Below, one piece after another: positions 1-16,000 of a stretch of 64,000 bases of DNA. The stretch's first letter is position 1. Every line of letters begins with the position of its first letter. The translations under genes were made by a program, and so were the position numbers. Location: contig NC_134440.1 of assembly GCF_030867145.1 (NCBI RefSeq), positions 3,410,001 through 3,474,000 of the forward strand, written 5' to 3'. Below the pieces are notes generated by a model. The model saw only the letters and a list, made by a program, of their open reading frames with translations. It was not told the DNA's origin and did no database searches. Origin of the DNA: Opisthocomus hoazin (lineage: Eukaryota > Chordata > Aves > Opisthocomiformes > Opisthocomidae).

Positions 1-168
1 CCAATGCACTTTTTAATATCAGTCACCCTTTAAGAAAAAACTTCGCCACCCTGAAGGGGAGTGAGGCGACACACCCCAGCAGCGATGGAGGAACTGTGAT
101 TTCTGTTTCATGTCGATGGCATCATACCAGCTACTGATCAAAGCAGTTTACAGAGCAGCAGCTCTCAC

Positions 169-3100
169 CTTCCCTTCAAGGATCATTTGTTTCCGCTTAT
201 TGATTTCTTTCTTCTCATCAAAATCCATTGCCTCCAGTTTCTGTCAAAGCAAAAATACAGCAGGGCAGTCAGTCACCAAGCGCGGAGTCTGACACGGAGA
301 AAAGCAGCACGGCTCAGAAGAGTCAGCGGAGCCTCCGCAGCGCGCACACGTTTGGTAGCCCGCAGACCTTCCCCCCAAGGCACCAGCCTCCAGCCTCAAC
401 ACCCCGCAGCACTAAAATGCTGCAAAAATGTGCAGTAATAGAGCAAGCCTAGGGAAGAGAACTAAAACGGCCCTCCCCGCACACAGGTCTATGTGCTTCC
501 ACTAGGAAGGGCACAAACCGAAGCAGAGGAAGTTCCGTCTGAATATGAGGAAGAATTTCTTCCCTCTGAGGGTGACAGAGCCCTGGCCCAGGCTGCCCAG
601 GGAGGCTGTGGAGTCTCCTTCTCTGGAGATATTCCAGACCTGCCTGGACAAGGTCCTCTACAGCCTGCTCTGGGTGACCCTGCTTCGGCAGGAGGGTTGG
701 ACTGGGTGACCCACAGAGGTCCCTTCCAACCCCTACCATTCTGTGATTCTGTGAGAAGGAACAAAGATCCTTACTGACACGCTCAAGAGCAAAGCTGCGT
801 ATCCAGAGCCGCGCGTTAGACTGCAGCGCATCTCCCAGTTACGCCCAGCCGCGCAGGACCTCCAGCCCCCGGAACAAAGGGGCTTCACGTTCGCACGCTT
901 ACGATTTCACATTCCCTCCTGGTGATGTTCACGTGGGTGAGGATGTCGAGCACAAACCGCTCCTCCGCAGAGAACTCCTGCAGCTTCAGTTCTAAATCAG
1001 GGCGAGACATTTACAGACCATGGTTGGTTACAAAATCCAGGGGCAGATTCTCAACTAGTAAAAAACCCAGTATAGCTCCTCTGGTTATCAGTAGAAATGT
1101 TGTCATATGCTGCGATCACTCTGACTTCTTCAGCCTACAGCAAAGGATTAAATCCCCCCCTCTGCCTACCACTCCCCCCATCACAAGATGTTGCATTCAT
1201 TAGGTCACTTCCTAAAAAAATAGGAAGTCTGAACCTACGCAAAGCAACCTGTTCTTTTCGTCCACCTCAGCACACACAGGAGCAAGGCGGTAAGGAAGAA
1301 GCTGGCTGCTTTAATAAAAAGGTTGCGGAGGAAGTTTAGCACACTGTTCCTCCTCCACTAGAAGCAGCAGGAAACCAAACACATGCATGCCTGGCACACT
1401 CCAGAGCAGAATCCAAGCTGACAGAGACCCAAGTGCTCCTGCTCCTCCCCACACCTTAGCCACACACGGAAGAGAAACCACTTTTATGCTGCTGCTCTGG
1501 ATCACGCATTCTGCGCTGATGGAATCCGTGCTGCAGGTACCACCAGCGCAGAGGAACATGCATGATCCCAGGTTTTAGTAGCGCTAATGGTGCTCTACTT
1601 ACTGATTTCCTCCTCAATGGCGTGTACGAGATGGATGTCGTACTGCGTCACCAGTGTAATCGCTATTCCTTTCCGACCTGGATGATGAGAACACAGTGAC
1701 AGATCAATCTTGACAAGCAGAGGGAGATGAAGCCTAACCCGTGCCAAATTCCATCCATCCCCGAGAGTCAGCCCAGCACATTACAGTGACAGGGTGCTCA
1801 GAGGGGTCTTTAATTGCTCTGAAAAATCAGCTAACTATTGGTGCAGAGCAGACCCGAGTCAGGCTGAGCCACCACTGCAATCTGAAGGCAGGGTGCTGAG
1901 CTGGTGCTCTGAGGAGACCTGGTGCTGACCAAAAAGGCTGCACCGCAGCTGCTGTGAAGCCTCCTCGCCCCCATCCAGGGCTCAGCCCCAGCACTGGGAT
2001 CCCAGTTTGGCCCAGCAAACAGCACGTGGTTTTCCCTGCTCACCCGCCCGGGCTGTGCGGCCAACCCGGTGAATGTAGATTTTCGGCAGGCCGGGAGTGT
2101 TGTGATTGATGACAACTTGCACTGCAGGAATGTCCAGACCTCTGGAATGCAAAGAGCACAGGGGTTGAGAAGCGCTGTTTTAATGACTGCAGTTCAAGCT
2201 CCTGTCCTCTGCTTTCCCAAAGGGCCCCACATTCTCACGAATACAGTCTTTACTGGATCAGGCTAATTCCAAGACAAACCCTCTCCTCACGGAACTCCCC
2301 AGGGCGACACAAAACACAGTGTCGCCTTGCAGCCTGCTGTTCCCTCCTAGGCCCAGGGAACACTCTAAGCCTCACAGAAATCACTCTCCTGCAAGAAATC
2401 CTCCCCCCGCCACGGCAAAGCAAGCCATAATCGGAGCTACATCACACACAAGTGGGCTCCAAAACACAGCTCAGAGATGTTGCACAGCAGAAGCGAACAA
2501 CCTTGTCCTACCCAAGCGCGGGGATCTTAAAGCTCTCCTCTTGCTAAACCCAGCCTAACCTCCACAGTGGTTCTGGTGCTTGGAAGGCAGGCTGAAGACC
2601 TCTGGCAACAGAGACCGTGTTCTATCCTTACCTGGCAGCAACATCAGTGGCAATGAGAATCTTAAAGATGCTGGACTTGAACTTTGCTAAAGCTGCGAAT
2701 CGTTGCCGCTGTGAAGAGAAAACCTCTGTGAGGGACGCTGTGACCCAGCGGAGCTGCAGGACCTGGACAGACGCCGGGCTCAGGGATGCAGCTGGAAGCA
2801 TCCACCTCCCAGACCTGGCCAGCGCTCACCTGCTTCATCATGGAATGCAGAGCTACAGAAGGAAAGCTGAATTTCCTAAGCATCATGTTCAAGACCTGGC
2901 AGTCCCTTGAAGGAAAAGGAAAAAAATAAGTAATCAAAATATACCAGGGAAACGTGAAGCTGATGGGCCAGGACAGAGCTGGGGCTCCCCGAGGAGCCCT
3001 CACCCTGCAGCACCACAACGCAGTTAGTCACCGACACGCCCTGACAGAGGCAGGGAGCGGGACACCCACCCCACGCCCGCTCGCCCCAAGGAAAAGGTGT

Positions 3101-4710
3101 TTCTCTACCAAATGTCAGAATAGACTAAAGAAGCAAATACCATCCCAGCCTAACACCCAGCATAGTGCGGGTCTGGAATCGGAACTAGAAATGTAAAGTC
3201 ACGCACGCGTTAAGAGCCACCAGGAGGAACGGTGCCACTCACTTGCAGGTTTTGGTGAAGACAATGACAGACCAATCTTCGTGCTCGTCCTGGAAGGTCT
3301 GGATCAGATGCACGAGGTACGCGTCCTTCAGCGCTTCAGGTACCAGCAAGTAGCGCTGGTCCAACTCATCCACCGTCCGCACCCTTCCGGGAGGGGAAGA
3401 CAAAGCGCCGGTTTGGCAAGTGAAGGTGGAACACGAGGGAGGTGAAAGACAGCCAGGAGAGAAGACAGCAGAGAGGAGACGGGATTCCTCACCCGCTCAG
3501 CAGAGCGGATGGGGACTTACTCGGATACAGCCTCCCAGAAGAAGGGTCTGTTCCTGGCCAGGCCCTTCAGCTCTTTCAGCGTATCGGTCAGCGTGGCGCT
3601 GAACAGCAGCGTTTGTCTGCGTGCTGGGACGGCCTCCAGAATCACCTCCAGGTCCGCGGTGAAGTCAGTGCAGCCCTGCTCCAGCAGCCGGTCAGCCTCA
3701 TCCAGAACCTAGGCATGGCCGCAAACACTGAGCTTATTCGCACGCACCCCCACAAAGCTACAAACCTCAAAAGCATCAAGAAAAAAAAGCGCCTGGGGAA
3801 CTGCCTTACCAAGAACTTTAGTTTTTTAAGGCTGAAAGTGTTGGAACTGCGGAGGTGATCCGCCAGCCTGCCGGGCGTAGCGATGACGACGTGGGGTTTA
3901 CGGGACAGCTCCAGTGCCTGCGCCACCATGTCTGCACATCGAGAACGGCGGCGTCACCGGGAACGGAGCGCTGGTGAAGGCCAAGCGCCTCATTCCCGCC
4001 AGCCCCCGCCGCCTTGGGCACCGGAGAGCAGCTCCTCAGCGGGACAGGAAGAAGCCGTGCGGAAAGGGAGCTTCCCCGGAGCGCTGCTGGCTCCCAGCCC
4101 AGCGGGATGGGGCCCGGCAGCCGCACTCACCCAGGCCGCCCACCACCACGCAGTCCTTCAGGCCGAGGGGCTTCCCCAGGACGCGGAACTGCTCGGCGAT
4201 CTGGTACGCCAGCTCCCTGCCGGGAAGAGGAGAGCTGAGGCGGGGCCGGCGGCCGCGGCGGGGCCTTCCGCGCCCGGTTCGCCCGGTCCGGGCCCTCCCG
4301 GGGCCGCTCCGCACCTGGTGGGCGTCAGCACCAGGCAGAAGATGCCGTAGGGGTCCTCGGAGAGCACCTGCAGCACGGGCAGCACGAAGGCCGCCGTCTT
4401 CCCGCTGCCCGTCTTGGCGCAGCCCAGGCAGTCGCGACCTGCGAGGGAGGCAGAACGCGCGGGGCCGGTGAGGGGCCGTTAACGGCGGGGTCGGGGAGCG
4501 GGGGGCCCGGGGAGCGGCGGAGCAGGGGAGCCGGGGAGCAGGGGAGCCGCGGGAGCGGGGGGGCTGCGGGAGCGGAGGGGCCGGGGAGCGCTCACCCTGC
4601 AGCACGGGCGGGATGCAGGCGGCCTGCACGGGCGTGGGCCGGCTCAGCCCCACCTGCCGCGCCTGCTCCGCCAGCCACGGCGCCAGCCCCAGCGCCCGGA
4701 ACTCTGCCAT
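169..4710 (-). CDS. DDX49: DDX49, DEAD-box RNA helicase (3' end outside window)
   Basis: ATP-dependent RNA helicase of the DEAD-box family. The human and yeast (Dbp8) relatives act in the nucleolus in ribosome biogenesis. Twelve coding exons join in frame on the minus strand: 4710-4596, 4438-4315, 4216-4131, 3931-3810, 3708-3521, 3383-3243, 2905-2830, 2708-2632, 2141-2044, 1677-1603, 991-903 and 240-169, all with GT-AG borders. They give 421 codons, against about 483 residues in human. The missing ~60 residues (basic C-terminal tail) must lie left of position 1, since exon 12 ends in a donor at 168-167. Visible motifs: Q motif with Gln29, Walker A AKTGSGKT at 46-53, PTRELA 78-83, TPGR 127-130, DEAD 152-155, SAT 186-188, ATDVAARGLD 304-313, [10 protein letters not shown] 334-343. 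The start is the first ATG and faces COPE across a CpG-rich gap. Intron 11 carries a CR1 fragment. Identification is secure. Confidence 0.97.
512..754 (+). repeat. CR1 LINE 3' fragment in DDX49 intron 11
   Basis: A 5'-truncated CR1 copy covering the 3' untranslated part of the element. It shares the block around 'cccaggctgcccagggaggc' with the CR1 copies at 15.1, 24.0 and 26.4 kb. It ends in the family's characteristic ATTCTGTG microsatellite tail (735-754). It lies antisense to DDX49. Confidence 0.9.
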
Positions 4711-4969
4711 GGCCGCGACCGCCTGCGACCGCCTGCGACCGCCGCTTCCGCCCGTCGCTTCCTCCCGCGCGTCACCACAGGCGCGTCCGCCCCCCTCATT
4801 GGCTGCCTCCTTGCTGACCCCCTCCCAGCCTGCCCCGGCTTCCGGCGCCGTGCTGACGTTTCCTGCTTCTTGCGAGCCTATTGGTTGTCGCGGGGGGTTT
4901 TCATGGAGACCCGGTTCCCGGCAGCCGCCGCGGCTCAGCTGCTTCCGGAGACGTGTTTGAGGCGGCGCA
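4711..4969. promoter_or_regulatory. Divergent CpG-rich promoter shared by DDX49 and COPE
   Basis: Only 259 bp separate the two start codons, so one CpG-rich region must serve both genes head to head. Visible candidate sites are two inverted CCAAT boxes (ATTGG at 4798-4802 and 4880-4884), two ETS/GABP-type CTTCCGG motifs (4839-4845 and 4942-4948) and a CRE-like TGACGT (4854-4859). There is no TATA box. This composition is typical of bidirectional housekeeping promoters. The function is inferred from layout and motifs. Confidence 0.8.
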
Positions 4970-10156
<5,187 letters not shown>

Positions 10157-10443
10157 GGAGAGGGGAGCGAGCCTGCCGACCTGCTCTGCGGTCCCTTGGG
10201 GACCACGGCTGATACGCAAAGCCTCGCTGTTAACATGGGAAAATGCCCTCTGCACGTCGGTCTGGCTTAACTCACGGTGGCGGGGTCCTGCGGTCCAGCA
10301 AGCGGGTGCTAACGCTGCGTGTAACACACAGCCACTTGATCCTGGTGGCTGGAGAGCCCGTGTTCTGGCGTACCTGGGTCCTGAACTCGGTTTAAAATAC
10401 AGTGTGAATCCAGAGTGTGCAACACTGTACCTTACACATTCCC

Positions 10444-10449
10444 AATAAA
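10444..10449 (+). terminator. COPE polyadenylation signal AATAAA
   Basis: Canonical AATAAA 288 nt downstream of the COPE stop codon. It is followed about 20 nt later by a GT-rich stretch ('ctgtgtggccc'), as expected around a cleavage site. It gives a 3' UTR of roughly 0.3 kb. Confidence 0.85.
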
Positions 10450-12574
10450 GCCTTTTCTGGATCTGTGTGGCCCTTAGTTTCTGGAATTCGGGTAATTCCA
10501 CTCTGGGACTGAGCCCTGTCACCTGTCCTGAGGGTGTGCCGGTGGGAAGAGTATGAAGGTTAATTTTAAGCATCTACATTCAGCACACAGATGAATCCTG
10601 AGTTACGGATCTTTTTTCAGTCCAACTGATGACTCCTCCGTTAACATCGGCACCCTGCAGCTGTAGGGGTTGCTGCGGGGTGAGAGGGAAATCTTCCCCA
10701 AAATAAAAATAATCCGATTGTAACAGGCTCAGCCTTAATCTGGAGCTGGTGACCGGCAGTAGCTCCACTCCTGGCGCCAGGAAGGCGCATCCTGCCCTAC
10801 GTGTCCACGCCTGCTTGTCACCAGTCGCTTCTGAAACCCGGGTGGCTGCTGAACCTGGCGTGTCGTGGGGCGTGACGCGATCCAACGCTATGGGCTGGTG
10901 CTGTTCTGTCGCCTCGGACTGCGGCGCGGCGTTTCCGACTGCCGCGTGTGTCGAGCGATTGCGTTATATCAAAGACTGAGAGAGCAGATGTCTGAGCAGA
11001 GCCCGCAGCGGGGACCTCCTGGACTCTGACGTTCGATTTACCCTTTGGGTCGCTTGGGGAGGGGGAGAAGAGGGGTCTGTGCTCACGGTAGATGTGTCTA
11101 ACTGGCGTTTCCTTTGTGCCCACCTCCCGAGGCTGCTCTCAAAGGGCTCATTGTCTCCTTCCTTGGCTTGTTTAGCGAGCAGCTATTTTCAATGAGGGGT
11201 TATTCATGGTCCGCTCTTCAGTGAATGTTTCCTTTGTGGAGTTGTCTGGGGGAGATGTGAAAGGGGCTTGTGTGTTCAGGGCAGCCATTACCCACTTGAT
11301 GGGCCATGATAAATTGACTTAAAAACGTAAACAATAAAAGCAAGTGGCATGGTAGGAGCCAGCGGTGTCAGTGTGAGAATGGGGGAACATGTTGTTCGGG
11401 CCTCCGAGAGGAACCAGGTTGCGTTTGCTCCTTGCTGCCCCAGGCCGATTAGAGAGGTTCCAGAGAACCTGGAGGCACAACGGCTGTGGTCGGAGGAATG
11501 ACTTTAAATGACATAAAACTCATTTACATTTTGTCTTTCCCTATCAAGCCGGTTCGAGTTACAGCTCCATCAGTGCCTGTGACGATAGTGACTGTTCTGC
11601 ATCCCCGGCAGCAAGGATCCCGCCACTGTTGAGCTGACTGTTTTCATGCGTTGGGCCACAACCAAACTCCGTTTACTCCTCCCTGGCCAAAACCGACTGC
11701 CACCGCGCTGCTCCAGCGCCGCTGGTCCGTTGGGCCTTGCCGTGAGACAATATAAGTGTCGGCACTTTAGGAGAATCTTTGTCTTAAACTCAGGCTTCTC
11801 CTGGCGAGCCAAACACCTGGCTGTCTGTACACGACTGTGGATATAACGCTTTTAATTTTAAACATCTACCTAACAAGACTGGTGTTCAATGAATCGGCAG
11901 CTAGCCGGGGCACAAGCTGCCTGCCTTCTGGGGGAGATGTTCCACCATCAAGTCCTGCATCAGGGCTCACCTGTCCAGGATGTGTTTGCCTTTTCAGGTG
12001 CCCCTTGTTATTCCAGAGCCTTCTTAGCGTGTGTTTGTGTTTTTCAGATGCCTCTCGTTATCCCAGAGCCTTCTTAACCGCAGCAGGTGCCCCAGTTCAG
12101 CTGTGGTGTTAGGGTTGGAAACACCCTATTTCTTTCTGCCCAAAGGCTCTGCGAGGAAGGGGTGAACCTTCTGCTGCGCGGAGGTCTCTGCTGAGAGGTA
12201 GGGAAAAAAGATCTGGAGGAATGTTTCTCTTTGCTTATCAAATGAAAAAACGTTAAAGGGTGAATGTGCAGCCAGGCGTTGGGAGCTGTGGGTGCTCAGT
12301 GTCGTCGGGGGCCGCTGCCAAGGCACTGTGGGTACCTTCCAGCCCCCGCAGCCCCCCGAGGGCTGCAACCCCAGCAGGCGCAGCCGTTTTCCGCTGCTCT
12401 ATCGTCGGTTGTCATCTCCTGATATGGCACCACTGGCGTTTGTCTTGGTTCGTGCTGCCGGAGTGACCCCAGCCCGTTGTCACAGCCCTTCGCTCAAGAG
12501 AACCGTCGCCTTGCTGGGTGCTGGGGGTTTTTATTAATAAGAAACTGTAACGTGACTTCATTCAGCGAGCGCCC
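10450..12574. other. COPE-CERS1 intergenic spacer
   Basis: I see no complete gene here. Open frames are short, lack family resemblance and do not splice into either neighbour in an obvious way. The one structured piece is the 50-bp direct duplication at 11995-12094, annotated separately. The sequence becomes steadily more GC-rich towards CERS1. Confidence 0.6.
11995..12094 (+). repeat. 50-bp direct duplication with splice-acceptor-like borders
   Basis: Two copies with a 50-bp period. Each begins with a pyrimidine-rich tract ending in CAG (11995-11997 and 12045-12047). Each is followed by a nine-codon open stretch and a stop: VPLVIPEPS-stop (11998-12027) and MPLVIPEPS-stop (12048-12077). Five positions differ between the 30-nt blocks; one changes an amino acid and four are silent, including TAG against TAA. 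A third partial copy of the first ten bases (CAGGTGCCCC) lies at 12084-12093. Whether this is a duplicated terminal exon or plain tandem-repeat drift cannot be decided from sequence alone. Confidence 0.7.
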
Positions 12575-12779
12575 GTGCTGATGAACGAGCCCCCAATGAG
12601 CCCCTGCTCCTCTCAGTGCTGATTAATGGGCCCCTAATGAGCCGCTGCCCCTCTCCGTGCTGATGAGCCGGCCCCTAATGAGCCGCTGGCCCTCTCCGTG
12701 CTGATGAACCGGCCCCTAATGAGCCGCTGCTCCTCTCCCTGCTGATGAACCGGCCCCTAATGAACCGCCGCTCCCCTCC
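12575..12779 (+). repeat. Five-copy 41-bp tandem repeat upstream of CERS1
   Basis: Five head-to-tail units begin at 12575, 12616, 12657, 12698 and 12739, an exact 41-bp period. The unit runs around GTGCTGATGAACCGGCCCCT followed by AATGAGCCGCTG and a CTCTCC segment. Units differ by a few substitutions but not in length. The array ends 228 bp before the CERS1 start codon, so it sits in or just upstream of the promoter. Confidence 0.95.
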
Positions 12780-13007
12780 GGGCACGCTGCCCTGGCCCCG
12801 GGGGGGGGCCGAGAGCCCGCACCTCCCGCCCGGCTGCCCCGGGAGCTCCGCGGCGGGGGCGAGCGGAGCCCGAAGGGGCCGGGCCGCGGAGGGAGGGGGG
12901 GGCCGGGGGGCGGCTCTTCGGCCCCGGTACCGGCGGGGAGGGCCGTCCCCCGGCGCGGAGCCTGCGCGGAGCCGGGCCATGGGCGGGCAGCGCTGAGCTC
13001 CGCGGCG
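12780..13007 (+). promoter_or_regulatory. CERS1 GC-rich promoter / 5' UTR
   Basis: Extremely GC-rich, CpG-dense stretch with several GGGGCCGGG-type Sp1-like tracts and no TATA box. It lies between the 41-bp array and the CERS1 start codon. The transcription start cannot be placed from sequence. It contains a five-codon upstream open frame at 12979-12996. Confidence 0.6.
12979..12996 (+). other. Upstream ORF (MGGQR) before CERS1 start
   Basis: An ATG in good context (GCCATGG, a full Kozak core) opens a five-codon frame ending in TGA, 11 nt before the CERS1 ATG at 13008. If transcription starts upstream of it, this minimal uORF would have to be bypassed by leaky scanning or reinitiation. That would be expected to dampen CERS1 translation. 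Confidence 0.55.
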
Positions 13008-16000
13008 ATGCCGCCTCCCGAGCCCATGCCCGGGTACGGGCAGCTCCTCCGCCGGGGCTACGGGAGCCTGGCGGCGGCGGCGCGGGGCTGCGGGGACTGC
13101 GGCTGGGAGCTGGCGCGGCGGAGCTGGGCCGAGAACGCGCGGCTGAGCTGGGGCGAGGTGCTGCTCTGCGGGCTCTGCGCCCTGGGCTGGACCGCGCTGC
13201 GCCGCGCCGCCGCCCGCACGCTCTTTCGGGTCAGTGCGGGGCGCCGGGGGGGGGGGGGGGGCCCGCTCCTCCATCCCGGGGGGCTGCGGGATCGGGGGGC
13301 CCTGCTCCTCCATCCCGGGGGGTGCGGGAGGCGGGGGGGGCCCCGCTCCTCCATCCCGGGGGCTGCGGGGGGAGGCGGGAGGACCCCGCTCCTCCATCCC
13401 GGGGGGCTGCGGGATCGGGGGGCCCCGCTCCTCCATCCCGGGGGGCTGCGGGATCGGGGGGCCCCGCTCCTCCATCCCGGGGGGTGCGGGAGGCGGGGGG
13501 GGCCCCGCTTCTCCATCCCGGGGGGCTGCGGGGGGAGGCGGGAGGACCCCGCTCCTCCATCCCGGGGGCTGCGGGGGGAGGCGGGAGGACCCAGCTCCTC
13601 TATCCCGGGGGGCTGCGGGATCGGGGGGTCCAGCTCCTCCATCCCGGGGGGTGCGGGAGGCGGGAGGACCCCGCTTCTCCATCCCGGGGGGTGCGGGAGG
13701 ACCCCGCTTCTCCATCCCGGGGGGCTGCGGGGCAGGAGGGCTCCACTCCTCCATCCTGAGGGGCTGCGGGGGGCCCCAATTCTCCATCCCGTGGGGCTGC
13801 GGGGCAGGAGGGCTCCGCTCCGCCATCCCCGGGGGCCGTGGGGCGGCGGGGGGCTGCAGCGTGGGGGGGCTCCGCTCCTCCATCCCGGGGGCTGCGGGGG
13901 GGCCCTGCTCCTCCATCCCGGGGACGGGGAAAGCGCGTTGTCCTTCACCTGGAGTGAGAGACCCCCGCGCCTTCCTCCGGGGCTGCATCCCGGAGGACCG
14001 AGCATCCCGCTGCACCGGGAGAGCCCCCCCCAGCCCCCTCGGCCGCGTCCCGGGAGGGTTCGGGGTTCATTTCTCGCGTGGGGGGATGGCGAGGACCGCG
14101 TTTCTGCGTGTCATCCGTGGTTTGCGTGAGAAGCGTCGTTGCGCGGCGCGGGGATGGCGGCTGTGCTGCAGTGCGGGGCTGGCCATCCCCGGGCGCGGGG
14201 GCTGCAGGGATGCGGGTGGCCCACCCGTGCACCCCCCCCCCCCCCCGCCTTGTTCGTGCCGTGCTTGGCAGGGGACGGGATGGGCAGGACGTCCCCGGGA
14301 GTGAAGAACGGCTCTGTGTGATTTCTTGCTGTGGAGTCGTGTATGTGATGAAGCGAGAGCTCCCGTCTTTCTGCTGGCTCCGTCCCAGCAGAGGAGGATT
14401 CTTCCGCGCTGCTTTCCTAGAGAGATGCTGCGCTGCTGCCGTCCCGGGCCGGGGATTGCGGGGCAGCAGAATCCCTGCGGAGATGCAGTGTTTTGGGCCA
14501 GGGGATCGTCCTTGGCCCACGGGGACCCTTTCCTCTCATGAGAGTGGTGGCACGAGGCCCTGAGGAGCCGTGAGCGCGTGCATGGTTCTTTGCGGCTCCG
14601 TGGGACAGGCCTTGTTCCCTGTGCGAACCGCTTCATGGGATGGAGACGGCTACCTCACATCCTGTAATTAGGCTGTCGAGAGTCACCGCTGTCCTCCCTC
14701 TGCCCTGTCTGCTGTGAGCCTGCCTTTAAAGTAGCTTTTCTGTTGCTGTTCAGAGCCATCTTTGCTTATCTGGTAATGCGAGGTGGATCATGACCTTGTG
14801 CAAGGTTCCAGTCTAGGTCCGTTGCAGTCGTGTGAAGCTGCGGAAGTGGGATGTGGGCGAGGTAACGTGCTGGCTGTCTGCGTGGGGCTGAACCTCTCCT
14901 CGTTCCCTGCACCCCCGTCTGCCCGTGGGCAGCGTACCAGGTTGAACGAGGTTGCAGGTAACCCTAGGCCTGTCACAGAATCACAGAGTGTCTGGGGTTG
15001 GAAGGGACCTCTGTGGGTCACCCAGCCCAACCCCCTGCCCAAGCAGGGTCACAGAATCACAGAATAGTAGGGGTTGGAAGGGACCTCTGTGGGTCATCTA
15101 GTCCAACCCTCCTGCTGAAGCAGGGTCACCCAGAGCAGGCTGCACAGCACCGCGGCCAGGCGGGGCTGGAATATTTCCAGAGAAGGAGACTCCACAGCCT
15201 CCCTGGGCAGCCTGGGCAGCCTGGGCCAGGGCTCCGTCACCCTCAGAGGGAAGAAGTTCTTTCTCGGGTTCAGCTGGAGCTTCCTGTGCTTCAGTTTGTG
15301 CCCGTTGCCCCTTGTCCTGTCGCTGGGCACCACTGAACAGAGTCTGGCCCCGTCCTCCTGACCCCCACGCTGCAGATATTTAGAGGCATTTCTAAGGTCC
15401 CCTCGCAGCCTTCTCTTCTCCAGGCTGAACAAGCCCAGCTCCCTCAGCCTCTCCTCATAGGAGAGATGCTCCAGTCCCCTCACCATCCTTGTAGCCCTGT
15501 CATAGGGAATTACCCCCAATTTGTTTTTCTGTCCAATTTCTCCTTGTGTAAGGCTCACCTTTACAGAGCGAGCGGTGATCAGAGCGTGAAAAAAAGCTCT
15601 TTGTGCAGTGGAGTCTGCTCGGAGCCCTCGGAGGGTGCTTGGCAGCTTGTACAAGCGCCGAGGTATCGCTCGGAGAAGTGGGTCACACTTGTAATTGCAG
15701 AAGAGCGAGGGGGGTTGATCGGAGCCGGTTCTTGTGGCTACATCTGCATGTGTTATAGTGATGAGATGCGGAGCAAAATTGTGATGGCATCGGTTTTCTC
15801 CCAGCGGATGCGTGGAAGGGCAGCAGTAGGGAGAGACAACTCTCTCTCCATGTATATGTATTTTAAAAGGGTCTGAAGCTTTTATCTGTTTATTCTACTT
15901 GAGTTGCTGTGGGAGAAGCTGGAGGCTGTGGCTTTCCTCCTAAACCTCTGGCAGTATTTAGGAAATCAGTTTTTACTGCGTGGCCCTTGTCTGGGCAGCG

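Noticed and set aside
11550-11575. GGTTCGAGT resembling a tRNA B box
   Set aside because: No A box at the right distance and no cloverleaf could be folded around it.
12675-14015. 446-codon minus-strand open frame, rich in [10 protein letters not shown] repeats
   Set aside because: It is the antisense reading of the CERS1 intron-1 minisatellite, whose unit lacks stops in several frames. No independent start, domain or splice evidence.
13230-14129. Extension of the CERS1 exon-1 frame to 373 codons
   Set aside because: A clear donor (CGG|GTCAGT) lies at 13230. Residues after it are minisatellite translation, and exon 2 at 22348 restores the CERS1 family sequence in frame.
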